Below, piece by piece: positions 1-9,918 of a stretch of DNA of 64,000 nt. The stretch is from CAVPDA01 sp963702495 (GTDB lineage: Bacteria > Pseudomonadota > Gammaproteobacteria > Burkholderiales > Rhodocyclaceae). Under the pieces are notes generated by a model. It saw only the letters and a program-made list of their open reading frames with translations. It ran no database searches and was not told the origin of the DNA. Every line of letters begins with the position of its first letter. Position 1 is the stretch's first letter. The position numbers were made by a program, and so were the translations under genes. The stretch lies in assembly GCA_963702495.1 (NCBI GenBank), contig CAVPDA010000001.1, positions 22,919 through 86,918 on the forward strand, written 5' to 3'.

Positions 1-302
1 CCACGGGTGCATGGCGCCGGGCATGAGCCGGCCGCCGAGGGGAGCAAGGAGGCGGTTGATCGTCCCAATCTCGGCCTGGAAGGCCGCCACCAACGGTTCA
101 AGGTGGGCATCCGGACGTGCATTCTTGAGTTCGACCAGATGCAGCACGAACTCATTGGACCAGGCGAGCTTCCCCGCGCAACTTCGCATACGCTGCGTCC
201 GCTCCCATCGCGCAGCAGTTGATCGGCAACCGGCAGCACCGACAGCGTGCGGCGGTCGACGATCATGTACTCCAGTTCGACGCCGTACGCCTGCAAAGGC
301 AT
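1..302 (-). CDS. GCS2-type carboxylate-amine ligase (partial, frameshifted)
   Basis: N-terminal part of a glutamate-cysteine-ligase-type-2 (YbdK/GCS2) homologue that runs off the left edge. The start MPLQAYGVELEYMIVDRR has the family's early G-x-E-x-E-like strand, and LAWSNEFVLHLVELKN then matches the active-site strand. The two parts are in different frames: near position 172 one base appears to be missing in a G-rich stretch. It is the third gene of a minus-strand set with a RimK-like ligase and a C39-like peptidase, 18 bp after the RimK-like stop. Family members form an ATP-dependent gamma-glutamyl amide bond; the substrate here is unknown. Confidence 0.7.
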   Translation of the reverse strand, partial: MPLQAYGVELEYMIVDRRTLSVLPVADQLLRDGSGRSVCEVARGSSPGPMSSCCIWSNSRMHVRMPTLNRWWRPSRPRLGRSTASLLPSAAGSCPAPCTR

Positions 303-320
303 GTAGGGCTGGATCCCGGC

Positions 321-1794
321 TCACCGAAGAATGCCCCGCTTGCGCTCCTCGATGCGCCGCACGAACACACCCATCACCTCGCGATAGAGCGCATCCTTGA
401 GCACCCCGTCCTCGTTGCCGGCATCCACATTGGGATTGTCGTTGACCTCGATGACGCAGCAGCGGCTCCCCACCTGCTTCACGTCCACACCGTAGAAGCC
501 ATCGCCGATGAGATTGGCCGCCCGCAGCGCCACCGTCACCACCTCCTGCGGTGCCTCGCCCACGGACACGGCCAGGGTAGGACCCTCCTCCAGCTTGCGC
601 CGCTGCTCGTCGCGCCGGATCACCTGCCAGTGCCCGGCGGGAAACACATACTTGGCGACGAACAATGGGCGCCGGTCGAGGATGCCGACGCGCCAGTCGA
701 ACTCCGTGGGCAGCCATTCCTGGGCGATGATCATCTCGGATTTTTCCAGCAGGGCGTTCACCTTCGCCGGCAGTTCGTTCTCGGCCTCCACTTTCACCAC
801 GCCACGGGAAAAGGAACTGTCTGGCTGCTTGAGCACGCACGGCAGCGACAGGTACGGAACGATCTGGTCCACGTTGTCCCGGTGCACCAGCAGCGTCTTC
901 GGCGTGGCGATGTTGTGCCTTGCCAGCAGTTCCGCCACATAGACCTTGTTGTTGCACTTCAGGATCGAATCCGGATCGTCGATCGTCACCAACCCTTCGG
1001 CCGCCGCGCGCCGTGAAAAGCGGTAGGTGTAATGATTGGCGAAGGTCGTGTCGCGGATGAACAGCGCGTCGAACTCGGTGCAACCGCCCGATGTCGGCGC
1101 GGGTGATGAATTCCACCTGCAGTCCGACCGCCGCCGCCGCCTTCTCGAATTTGCGCAGGGCGTTGGCGTTCGACGGCGGCTCCGGATTGTCCGGATCGTG
1201 AAGGATCGCCAGATCGTAGCGCGCTCCCGCGCGCCGGCGCTGGAGTCGCCGCCGGCCGAGAAAATAGTCGCTGGCGGCTTCGACCACGAATTCCTGGTGC
1301 TGCGGCGGTATGTCGCTGGCGGCGATGGCACGCACGCTGCGGATGCGCCACTGATCGCGATGACGCTCGAAACCCGCCCGCAGCAGCGGCGCCTGCAGCA
1401 GGTTGAAGAGTTGCCGGCTCAGGGCGTCGTAGCGGCTGGCGACGTTGCGCCCAAAATAGATGCTCAGCTCGAAGACGTCGGACTTGATCGGCGCCAGCGA
1501 GCGCTGCACCAGTTCGTCCAGCCCCTCGGTGATGAGCCGCACCAGGTTCTGCGACTGCAGGTCCTCGATCGTCGTCACGCGAGGCAACGGCTTGTGCCCG
1601 CGCGCCTCGGCCAGCAGCGAGACGTAGTAGCCGAGGCTTTGGTAGCGGTAGGACTTGCACAGGTTGAAGACCTTGACGCAGCGGTCTTCGCCGTAGGCCG
1701 GATCGGCGAGATAGGTTCGCGCCGGAACCACGCTCACGCCGGGAATCTCGAGCGGCCAGTCGTGGGGATTGCTAACGACGATGAGGATGCTCAT
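321..1794 (-). CDS. RimK-family ATP-grasp ligase (one frameshift)
   Basis: ATP-grasp amino-acid ligase of the RimK family. It starts MSILIVVSNPHDWPLEIPG and continues through a RimK-like N-terminal domain. The ATP-grasp part has EFDALFIRDTTFANHYTYRF, IDDPDSILKCNNKVY, the nucleotide-binding LPCVLKQPDSSFSRGV and the metal-binding IEVNDNPNVD near the C terminus. The two halves are in different frames; the switch is near 1082 and the total length is one base over a multiple of three. It overlaps the end of the upstream peptidase gene by 23 bp, so the two are probably co-transcribed. RimK enzymes add glutamate or another amino acid to a carboxylate on a protein, peptide or small molecule; the acceptor is unknown. 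Confidence 0.8.
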
Positions 1795-2518
1795 GCTGCC
1801 CTCGCCGTGCCGGTGGCGGATGGATCACCAGCAGGTTGGCGTCGTGGGTCACGATGCCCAGCAGGACGGCGCCGAGCACGCGGTCGATGCTGATCCAGTA
1901 GTCGTGGGAAGGGCCATGTGGATGCGGCCCATAGGGGTCCGCCACCAGCACGCTGCGTTCCTTCCGGTCATAGCCGGCCATGACGACGAAATGTCCGGCC
2001 GGCGCGCCGCGCACATCGTCCGGCCGGTCGTCCGGACCGTATTCCCGGGCGGCGCGGTAGAGATAGGTCGAGCTCAACCCCGTCAGGATGGGCAGCCGGC
2101 GGCGCAGCAGGCCGCGAATCAAGGGGCGCGACAGGTCGGTCAGGCGCAGCCGCCCGCCCAGGCTCAGGAACTCCAGATAGCCTTCGGTGACGTGCTGCAG
2201 GCGGGCGTCGTTCTTCGCCTGCCGCTGCCGCCGCAGGCGCTCGCCCAAATCCACCCCGCGCGCGAACCAGGTGGGATCGAACACCGTCAGGTTGTAGGTG
2301 TAGATGGTGGCCTGGTAGCCCCGGCGCAAAGCGTCGCAGGCCAGGAAAACGGCCACCGTGCCGCCGCGTTCCAGCTTGAGCGTGCGCGCGATGACTTCGT
2401 CAAGCACTTCCTCCGCCCCCCAATAGCGGTAGATGGCATGCAGGCAGGTGGGGCCGCAGGTCGTTTCGTCCGGCTGCGGCAGCATCCTGACAGGCAGGTG
2501 CAGCCTGTTTTGAAGCAT
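1772..2518 (-). CDS. C39-like cysteine peptidase
   Basis: Predicted 248-aa papain-like peptidase of the C39 type, without transporter domains. The Cys is in DETTCGPTCLHAIYRYWG (about residues 18-35), the His in APAGHFVVMAGYD, and the Asp in VLVADPYGP. There is no signal peptide or membrane segment, so it probably acts in the cytoplasm. It heads the peptidase-RimK-GCS2 set. A free-standing C39 domain next to two peptide-bond-forming ligases suggests that a small peptide or amino-acid conjugate is made and trimmed. That role is inferred from context only. Confidence 0.75.
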   Translation of the reverse strand: MLQNRLHLPVRMLPQPDETTCGPTCLHAIYRYWGAEEVLDEVIARTLKLERGGTVAVFLACDALRRGYQATIYTYNLTVFDPTWFARGVDLGERLRRQRQAKNDARLQHVTEGYLEFLSLGGRLRLTDLSRPLIRGLLRRRLPILTGLSSTYLYRAAREYGPDDRPDDVRGAPAGHFVVMAGYDRKERSVLVADPYGPHPHGPSHDYWISIDRVLGAVLLGIVTHDANLLVIHPPPARRGQHEHPHRR

Positions 2519-2669
2519 GGCCGATGAATCCCGCTGAAGGAGCTGACGAGGCCATCATGATGAGCGCGGCGGCGCGGAAGGTAAAGCGGGCGCGGCAGCT
2601 TCGCGCTATCCTAGACCGTGCGCCGACCTCGGCCGCCTCGGCGAACCGCAGGGCCGAAGAGTCTCATGA

Positions 2670-2727
2670 TTCGTGGTGCCCGGAACCGGAGTCGAACCGG
2701 TACGCCTATGCGGCGAGGGATTTTAAG
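2670..2727. repeat. attachment-site repeat, distal copy (tRNA-Leu 3' fragment)
   Basis: 58 bp identical to 13611-13668. It equals the tRNA-Leu(TAA) sequence from the encoded CCA through the T arm and variable arm to the anticodon loop, on the minus strand. After position 2727 the tRNA sequence stops, so this is the displaced original 3' end of the gene left by site-specific integration. The integrase gene begins about 175 bp further in, the usual arrangement. Confidence 0.92.
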
Positions 2728-2902
2728 AAAGCCGCGGGCCGTTTTCCTAACTCCTTGTCATTCCTAGATTCCCTCGCATGACTTGACACAAGCCATTGAC
2801 GTTACGCTGCATTATCCACGACAATTCACGACGTAGGGAGACACGCGAAACACACAGAAAACACATTCCGATAGAGACATCCTAGAGACACGCGGAGGCA
2901 CC

Positions 2903-4096
2903 ATGCAAGAGAGTTTCGGACAGTGGTTCAGTCAAACGTCGGTGGAACGCGTTGTCTGTCTCTACCAAACGGTACATGGTCTTTGATCCGAAGACCGATG
3001 GACTGGCCGTTCTAGTTCTTCCCACAGGGAGAAAGAGCTTCGTCTTCGACTACTACACCCGAGGGGGACAGCGGCGGCGTGTCACTATCGGGCAAGTCGG
3101 ACCTTGGACGGTCAAGGCTGCACAGGCCGAAGCCAGGCGGCTGCGGGTGGACACAGATCGCGGCGGCGATCCGCAGGGCGAACGCCAGGCGGAGCGGCAG
3201 GCGGCAACGGTCAATGAATTGGCCGACATGCTGGAGCGCGAGCACCTGCAGCGGAAGCGCGCAAGCACCGTCAAGAGCTATGTTTCGATCCTCAAGACCA
3301 TTCGCGGCGAGCTGGGCACCCGCAAAGTTGCCGACGTGTCGCACGTAACGTTGACCGCCTGCACCGCAAGCTGACCGCGAAGACCCGACCCGGGCGAACC
3401 GGGTTATCGCTGTCCTGAGCAAGATGTTCTCGCTTGCGATCAAGCACGAAATGCGCGCGGCGAACCCGTGCAAGGGAATCGAGCGCAACCCGGACATCAA
3501 GCGCGAACGCTACCTGGCGGCGGACGAGCTGCTGCGGCTCATGGAAGCGCTGAACAATGCCCGTGACCAATCCGCGGCGGATATGGTGCGGCTGCTGCTG
3601 CTGAACGGCTCCCGGCGTCCGAAGTCTTGACCGCTACTTGGGAGCAATTCGACCTGCAGACCGGGGTATGGGTCAAGCCGGCGACCAACACCAAGCAGAA
3701 CAAGATTCATCGAATTCCCCTTTCGCCCCCTGCCTGCAGATCCTCGCTGCGCGACATCAACCCGGCGCTACTGGCGTGGTGTTCGTCAACTGGGACGGCG
3801 CCCCATATCGGGACGTGCCGCGGGCATTCTGGGGCCGGCTCCTGATCGCCGCGGGGCTGCGCGGGCTGCGAATCCATGACCTGCGGCATTGCTATGCATG
3901 ATTCCTTGCGAGTTCGGGCGCATCGCGCCCGCTGATGGGCGCCCTGCTAGGGCACTCGGCGGCGGCGACAACGGCACGATATTCGCACTTGCTGGACGAT
4001 GCGCTGCGCAAAGCCACCAACACGGTCGGCGCCATCATCTCGGGCGCCAAGCCGGCGGACGTGGTAGCGCTACCCGGGAGCACGAAGAATGCCTAG
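2903..4096 (+). pseudogene. int: tyrosine-recombinase integrase, multiply frameshifted
   Basis: Phage integrase of the P4/DUF4102 type. Segments in successive frames join into one protein. They are the N-terminal domain (KRYMVFDPKTDGLAVLVLPTG, then KSFVFDYYTRGGQRRRVTIG), the core-binding domain (VKSYVSILKTIRGELG, RVIAVLSKMFSLAIKHEMR), the first catalytic Arg region (LLLLNGSRRSEVLTATWEQFD), the HxxR box (LRIHDLRHCYAS), and the GH(S) plus Tyr region (LLGHSAAATTARYSHL). At least four frame changes occur, near 2930, 3360-3400, 3615, 3740 and 3900. The catalytic residues survive, so the lesions may be recent or artefactual. It lies beside the distal attachment repeat. The upstream start is uncertain. 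Confidence 0.82.
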
Positions 4097-4418
4097 ACGT
4101 GGGGCTGCCGATGACTCCGGGCTGGTAGTGGTTTCCGCGCTGGAGTACATCGTGGCGCAACTGAAAAGCGATGACCGGGGAAGGGCGGAAGCATTGCTGA
4201 ATATGGCTGTCAAGGAATTCCGGGCGCTCGGATCAACCCAATTCGCAGGTACCTGCATGGATGCCGCCCGCGCTCTTGCTGCCGAGCACTCCAATGGACA
4301 ATTCGTTGAGCAATGGGCGGCTCTGATCGCATCGGCGTGCCGGCATGAATTCGGCGGCGCTAAGGTTTACTTCCCAAGGCTCCCGCGGAGCGAAAGCGGG
4401 CGGCGGCTCGGCGAATGA
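4089..4418 (+). CDS. hypothetical element protein
   Basis: 109-aa soluble protein beginning MPRRGAADDSGLVVVSALEYIV, not recognised. The middle is helical (DRGRAEALLNMAVKEFRAL). The start overlaps the last codons of the integrase gene, and the end overlaps the next start in an ATGA, so it is probably translated as part of the early operon. No signal peptide, membrane segment or motif is visible. Confidence 0.5.
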   Translation: MPRRGAADDSGLVVVSALEYIVAQLKSDDRGRAEALLNMAVKEFRALGSTQFAGTCMDAARALAAEHSNGQFVEQWAALIASACRHEFGGAKVYFPRLPRSESGRRLGE

Positions 4419-4504
4419 CCGCGAAGGAATTGCAGGAAACCTTCGGAATCAGCCGGTCCCGCGCTTATCAAATCTTGGCCGAAAATCGACGCGCCAAGAA
4501 ATAG
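4415..4504 (+). CDS. 29-aa helix-turn-helix microprotein
   Basis: A 29-codon frame starts in an ATGA overlap with the previous gene. The product, MTAKELQETFGISRSRAYQI followed by LAENRRAKK, is almost exactly one helix-turn-helix, like the C-terminal HTH of Mor-type activators or resolvases. The translational coupling argues that it is expressed. It could be a tiny DNA-binding protein or the surviving tail of a larger regulator; the first seems more likely because the frame begins with its own ATG. Confidence 0.4.
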   Translation: MTAKELQETFGISRSRAYQILAENRRAKK

Positions 4505-4576
4505 TCCACTTTTTTGGGTAGATAGCCTGCGGGACACAGGGCGACACTGCGCGCACACCGTAACAAGGGGGTGCGC

Positions 4577-4798
4577 ATGTCAAACGAACTTCTAGCGGAT
4601 TATTGGACGCGGCGCGAGCTGGCGGAGATGCTCGGCCAGTGCGAGCGAACCATTCAGCGATGGATCGCCATCGGCGACCATCCGCCAGTTACCCACATCG
4701 GGCACGAGCAATTCTTCCGCAAGGATGCCGCGGCCGCCTGGCTGCTTGCGCGTGAAAAAGCGCCTGTGCGCCAGAACAGCAAGCGGCGCGCAGCATGA
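4577..4798 (+). CDS. AlpA/excisionase-like HTH regulator
   Basis: 73-aa protein with a MerR/AlpA-type winged helix: YWTRRELAEMLGQCERTIQRWI, then HIGHEQFFRKDAAAAWLLAR. Such proteins in P4-like satellites act as excisionase or integrase regulator. The ATG at 4577 follows AAGGGGGTGCGC; an in-frame GTG two codons earlier is less likely. The 72 bp before it carry no gene and probably hold its promoter. The stop overlaps the next start (ATGA). Confidence 0.65.
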   Translation: MSNELLADYWTRRELAEMLGQCERTIQRWIAIGDHPPVTHIGHEQFFRKDAAAAWLLAREKAPVRQNSKRRAA

Positions 4799-4977
4799 GC
4801 CGCCGCGGGCATCCATCGCTCCCGCGCGGCGCGTCATTCGGGCACGAGTCACCGCGCGGCGCGGCGACGATCCTCAACTATTCCGAGATCGCACAGACCG
4901 GCAGTCGGGCGCAACGCCGATATGCAGAGCGATTGATTCGGCGCCACGCTCAGAGGCAGAAAAGCGGTCGGCGGTGA
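4795..4977 (+). CDS. hypothetical small basic protein
   Basis: 60-aa Arg-rich protein (NYSEIAQTGSRAQRRYAERL near its centre), not recognised. It is coupled at both ends by four-base overlaps: ATGA with the AlpA-like gene and GTGA with the next. The high charge suggests nucleic-acid binding, but nothing more specific can be said. Confidence 0.5.
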   Translation: MSRRGHPSLPRGASFGHESPRGAATILNYSEIAQTGSRAQRRYAERLIRRHAQRQKSGRR

Positions 4978-5240
4978 ATATCTGGCAAAAGATTGAGCTG
5001 ATACGCCGTGCTGAAGCGTTGCAGATCCTCCAGAAGCAGGACGATGAACGATGGAACACGTTTGCGGGCCGGATTCGCGAAGCACAGGCCGAAGCAAATA
5101 GGCGAGAGACCGAAAGGGCTGCCGCGGCAATTCGGGAATCCGGTGAAGAGCCGACTAGAGCGCGCGTTCATGCGCATGTAATGGCTGAACTGTGGGCGTC
5201 GATTGCACGGCTTCAGAAGTCGGGGTCCAAACGGCGATGA
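4974..5240 (+). CDS. hypothetical coiled-coil-like protein
   Basis: 88-aa protein starting at GTG (VNIWQKIELIRRAEALQILQ), mostly charged helix rich in Glu, Arg and Gln, probably a short coiled coil. The start is set by the GTGA overlap with the previous gene, and the end overlaps the primase/helicase start (ATGA). Not recognised; its place before the replication gene suggests an accessory role in element replication or control. Confidence 0.5.
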   Translation: MNIWQKIELIRRAEALQILQKQDDERWNTFAGRIREAQAEANRRETERAAAAIRESGEEPTRARVHAHVMAELWASIARLQKSGSKRR

Positions 5241-7133
5241 CTGACCCGGTAATCCGGTACGCCATCGGCCGCACCGTCACCAGCGCCGAGGTGGACACTT
5301 CGAGGCCGCCGACTTCGAGGAATTCTGCGACACGGCGCTGATGCAGGGCGCACGGGCTGCGAAGAAGGACGGCGCCTACTTCTGCGCCGCGATGCGTGGC
5401 GGCATCCGCGCGAAGGACGCGGACGAGCTGCTGGCGGTGCTGGCGCTCGATTTCGACGCGCTGCGCAACGAAGACGAGCTGCACCGCGTCATGGCCGCGG
5501 CGCAAGCCTGGCGCGGATTCGGCTACACGCACGGCGAGCCATGACCCGGCCGCCGGCAAGGTGAAGGCGCGCATCGTTTTCGCGCTTGATCGGCCGGCGA
5601 CCGCCGCGGAATATCCCCGCGTAGGGCGTGCCGTAGTTGCCGAGCTGGCGCGGCGTGCCGGCGTGCCCATCGAGGCCGATGCAGCCTGCATGAAGCTGGA
5701 GCAACCCATCTTCACCCTGCGCAAGGGCGCGGCGAAGTGGCGACTCGACGGCGGCTTAATCGACGTGGACAGGGCCGCGCGGATCAACGGCAACGGGCCG
5801 GATACGGCGATTACAACCGCCGGTGTAAATCCGAAAATCCGGCCGATGGCGCCCGAATCCCGGCCGGCAAGCGCAACGCGACCTTGACCGCCATCGCTGG
5901 CGCATTGCGGCGCCGTGGTCTGAGCCCGGCCGCGATCGAGGCCGCCATCCTCGCCGAAAACGGCCGCTGCGATCCCCGCTACCCGAGGCCGAGGCGCGGC
6001 GCATTGCCGCGTCAGTATCACGCTATGAGCCTGGGCAACTGCCGCACCTCCTGCGCGGCTATGGCGTGCCTGAGCCTGACACTGCCCCGCCTCGGCTGCT
6101 GATAAAGAGCGCGGCAGACGTGGCGCCGCAGCCGATCCGTTGGCTATGGCCGGGGCGCATCGCTCTGGGCAAGGTGACCGTGTTCAGCGGCGACCTGGGC
6201 TTGGAAAGAGCATGCTGCAGGCGGCATTTGCGGGCCATATCTCGACCGCCCGAGCCTGGCCCGACGGGGCGCCGTGTGGCCTCGGCGACGTGCTGATTCT
6301 CTCCGCGGAGGATGATGCAGCCGACACGATACGGCCGCGCCTTGACGCAACAGGCGCCGATGTAACCGGGTGCATCTTGTGCAAGGTGTAGAGGCGCGCG
6401 ACCGGCAAGGGAACATGGAGCGCCGCTTGCCAGCCTGCGGCACGATGTCGCGGCACTGACGACGGCGCTTGCGGAGTTGCCCGCGGCACGGCTGGCGGTA
6501 ATCGACCCGGTATCGGCCTACCTGGATGGCGCCGACAGCCACAACAACGCCGAGGTGCGCGCATTGCTCGCGCCGCTCAGTGAGGCGGCCGCGGCGACCG
6601 GCTGCGCGCTGATCTTGGTTTCTCACCTGAACAAGGGCGGCAGCGGCACAAGCGCGCTGTACCGCACTACCGGCAGCCTTGCCTTCGTGGCGGCCGCGCG
6701 TGCCGCCTATGTGGTGACGCGCGATCCCTTGGACGGGGAGCGGCGCCTGTTGCTGCCGATGAAGAACAACATCGGGACGGATCGTAAGTGGACTCGCCTA
6801 TCGCATCGCCGAGGCGAACGGCGTGCCTTCGTGGCATGGGACGGTATCGCCGAACTGAGCGCCGATGAAGCCTTGGGGGGCAGCCGCGAGGAAGACACGG
6901 AAAGCACTCTTGCCGATCAGGCGGGGGAGTGGTTACGCGAGCTGCTGGAATGGCGCGACGTGCCGGTGAAGGAAGTGCGCGATGCGGCACAGGCCGCCGG
7001 GTATTCGTGGGCCACCATGCGCCGGGCACAGGCGGCACTCGGGGTGCGCCCGGTGAAGGTCGGCTTCGATCGGGCTGCGCATTGGGTGTGGCGATTCGGG
7101 ACCGGGCTGGCTGCGCCGGAGTTGATCCCGTGA
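5237..7133 (+). pseudogene. primase / RepA-type helicase, frameshifted
   Basis: Replication protein spread over several frames. The N-terminal part (EEFCDTALMQGARAAKKDGA, then AGKVKARIVFALDRPATAAE) resembles a primase-polymerase region. It is followed by a PriCT-like helical segment (RNATLTAIAGALRRRGLSPA). A RecA/RepA-like ATPase comes next: the Walker A region near 6195-6210 reads GDLGL, then a lost G in TTGG-AAAG breaks GKS; then VLILSAEDD, Walker B-like LAVIDPVSAYLDG, and ALILVSHLNKG. The last 218 aa from about 6477 are intact and end in a winged-helix-like region. Frame changes occur near 5290, 5530, 5860, 6015, 6200 and 6390. The gene ends four bases before the iteron array. It may originally have been one or two genes. 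Confidence 0.7.
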
Positions 7134-7136
7134 CTA

Positions 7137-7381
7137 CGAAGGTGCTCAACATCGCCTGTTACCCGTTCGCCGTGAGCACCTTCGCTGAAACCCTTATGTG
7201 GCGCGAGTTTCACGAAGATGCTCATGTGAGCACCTTCGCTGAGCACCTTCGCAGGTACGAAGGTGCTCAAGGTTGCCGAAGATGCTCACCGAAGATGCTC
7301 ATTGAGCACCTTCGTACACACACACTATCCATGCGGTATACACGAAGGTGCTCAACAGGATCAAGGGACAGAGCACCTTCG
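7137..7381. repeat. iteron-like array, 11 copies of CGAAGGTGCTCA
   Basis: Eleven copies of the 12-mer CGAAGGTGCTCA or its complement lie in 245 bp. Plus orientation: 7137, 7213, 7258, 7277, 7290 and 7343; those at 7213, 7277 and 7290 read CGAAGATGCTCA. Minus orientation: 7173, 7227, 7240, 7303 and 7370; the last has one mismatch. The array fills the gap between the helicase and small-terminase genes. Clustered sites directly after a RepA-like gene fit a replication origin. A repressor operator array or packaging site is the alternative. Confidence 0.8.
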
Positions 7382-7474
7382 CCGGGGATAGGTACTGGCC
7401 AGAGGTAGGCATTTACGGGGCGAAGCGGCGCGAACCAGCTCTAGGTTTAGCAATATCAATGGGTTACTGAAACG

Positions 7475-7969
7475 ATGAATCAAGGCGCGCTTTGTGATCT
7501 GTTGCAGACATCCTCGAACACCATTGGCAAGTGGGAAGGCGAAGGCTTGCCGCGCGATCCCGGCCCGGACGGACGGACGGTGGACTACGACCTTGGCAAG
7601 GTGGCGCGCTGGCTTGCCCTGCGCCTGGCTCGCAAGCAAGAGGCGACGACGATCGACGGCGAGAGCCTGGAAGCGGCGAAGCGGCGCGAACAGATCGCCC
7701 GGGCGAACCTGGCCGAGATGGATCAAGGGCAGCGAGCCGCCGAGCTGTGCCGCGTGGCGGAAGTCACCGCCGCATTGACCGACATCGGCGCACAGGTTCG
7801 CCTCGGCCTGGAGCGCGTGCCCGACAAGCTGGCCGACCGCCTGGCCGCTGAGGCCGGCGCCGAGGGCGCCCGGCGACTGCTGACCGCCGAGCTTGACCTG
7901 GTGGTGGACGAGCTGACCGCGGCCGCTGCGCGCATCGCTGGCGAGATCGAGGGCGCCGCGCATGGGTGA
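7475..7969 (+). CDS. phage terminase small subunit (Nu1-like)
   Basis: 164-aa protein with an N-terminal Nu1-type winged helix (MNQGALCDLLQTSSNTIGKW, then EGEGLPRDPGPDG...DYDLGKVARWL), followed by a long charged helix (LEAAKRREQIARANLAEMD) and a C-terminal helical part. These features are typical of lambda-type DNA-packaging small subunits, which recognise the packaging site and recruit the large subunit. The stop overlaps the large-subunit start. The frame is intact. Confidence 0.8.
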   Translation: MNQGALCDLLQTSSNTIGKWEGEGLPRDPGPDGRTVDYDLGKVARWLALRLARKQEATTIDGESLEAAKRREQIARANLAEMDQGQRAAELCRVAEVTAALTDIGAQVRLGLERVPDKLADRLAAEAGAEGARRLLTAELDLVVDELTAAAARIAGEIEGAAHG

Positions 7970-9891
7970 GTATGCCGTGACCCTGGCGAACGGCACCGCG
8001 GCCGCCTGGGGCGCCTTCGCCGCGGGAATTCGCCGGCCGCCTCGCCTCACGGTGCGCGAATGGGCCGATGCGCATCGGCGCCTGCCGACCAAGGGCGCCT
8101 CCGAGCCTGGGCGCTGGCGCACCGCGCGCGTGCCCTTCTCGGGCGAGATCATGGACACCCTAAGCGTAGTCGCACCCGGCGCGGCGCGTGGTGTTCATGA
8201 AGGCCGCCCAAGTGGCGGGAACCGAGATCGGCCTGAACTGGCTGGGCTGGTTCGTCTGCACCGAGAAGGCGCCCGTCATGGCGGTGCAGCCGACGACGGA
8301 CTTGGGCGAACGATTCAGCAAGCAACGCCTCGCGGCGATGATCGACGACACCCCGGCGCTGCGCGCCCTGATCCAGCCGGCGCGCTGCGCGACTCGGGCA
8401 ACACGACGACGGTCAAGGAATGGCCCGGCGGCGTGCTGGTGATCGCCGGGGCGAACTCCGCGGCGAGCGCTGCGCAGCATGCCGGCGAAGTATGTCTTCG
8501 CCGATGAGGTGGACGCCTATCCCATCGACCTGGACGGCGAAGGCGACCCGGTGGCGCTGGCCGAGGCGCGCACCGCACCTTTCCCCGGCGCAAGGTGTTC
8601 TTGTGCTCGCACCCCGACCATTGAGAGCTTGAGCCGGATCAACAAGGAATGGATCGCCAGTGACATGCGCCGGTATCACGTCGCTTGTCCCCACTGCGGC
8701 GAGCTGCAGCCGCTGCGGTGGGAAAACCTGAACTGGCCCGAGGGCAAGACCGAAAGAGGCCGCCTACGCCTGCGCTGCGTGCGGCGCCCTGATCGCCGAA
8801 CACCACAAGACCGAGATGCTTGCCGCCGGCCGCTGGGTGGCGGAACACCCCGAGCGCGACATCGTGGGCTTCCACATATCCGGGCTTGCTGCGCCTCTCG
8901 GTCTCGGGCTGTACTGGGCCGAGCTTGCCGCCGAGTGGGAGCAACGCAAGCGCGACCCGGTGAAGGTCAAGACCTTCGTGAACACTGCGCCTGGGGGAAT
9001 GCTTCAGCGATCCGAAGAAGAACGCCTCGATTGGGAAGACATCAAGAGCCGCGCCGAGCCCTTCGCCCTGCGCACCGTGCCGCCGGGCTGTCTGATCGTG
9101 ACCGCCGGCGTGGACGTCCAGAAGGATCGCCTCGAAGTCCAAGTACTGGGGCACGGCCGCCACGACATGACTGCGGTATTGGACTGGCACCAGATCCACG
9201 GAGACCCGACCCGCCCCGAGGTATGGGCCGCCCTCGACCGCTACCGCGGCGAGCCGCTGCGCAACGCCTGGGGCTATGACTTGCGCCTGAGCCTGTGCGC
9301 CGTTAACGCGGGCTACCTGACCGACGAGGTGCTGAACTACTGCCGCGCGCGGCGCCATCAGGGCGTGATCGCCGTCAAGGGCGCTTCCACCTTCGCCCGG
9401 GCCATCATCGGCCGCCCGAACAAGGTGGACGTGACCTGGCGCGGGCAGAGCATCAAGCACGGCGCCGAGATATGGGCGCTCGGCGTGGATACCGCGAAAA
9501 TTAGCCTGTTCGCCAGACTCTCAGGCGATCGCAAGGCCGGCCCGGGGAGCGGCTGATTCGCTTCTCGGATCAACTGCCGGAGGATTACTTCCTGCAATTG
9601 ACCGCCGAAATCTTCGACCCGAACAAGCGGCGATGGATCAAGCAGAGCGGCCGGCGCAACGAGGCGCTCGATACCTTCGTCTATGCCCTGGCCGCGGCGA
9701 TGCACCCGGCGATCCGCGTCCATGCCATGCGAGAGCCGCAATGGGCGAAGCTGGAAACCGCATTGCAGCCGGGGCAGCCGGGGCTGTTCGATGCGCCGGC
9801 AAAGCCTGTGGATACCGCGTTCCACAAGCCCGCCGGCCGCAGTGCAGACGCCTGCGAAGGCTGCACCGCCGGCGGCCGCTCCACGGTCTAA
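7962..9891 (+). pseudogene. phage terminase large subunit (GpA-like), frameshifted
   Basis: Packaging ATPase/nuclease of the lambda gpA type. Parts in changing frames read PPRLTVREWADAHRRLPTKG, VVFMKAAQVAGTEIGLNWLG (Walker A region), AKYVFADEVDAYPIDLDGEG (Walker B region, DEVD), a zinc-ribbon-like CPHC...LRCG, then a long intact section of about 245 aa with LIVTAGVDVQKDRLEVQVLG (nuclease Asp) and the C-terminal PEDYFLQLTAEIF region. Frame changes lie near 8180, 8385, 8475, 8600, 8780 and 9535. Apart from these indels there are no internal stops and the motifs are conserved, so sequencing error is a real possibility. Confidence 0.8.
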
Positions 9892-9918
9892 GCGGCGCCC
9901 CTCCTGGGCGAACACCTG

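Noticed and set aside
7137..7381. CRISPR array
   Set aside because: Repeats are only 12 bp, lie in both orientations and are unevenly spaced; no cas genes are present.
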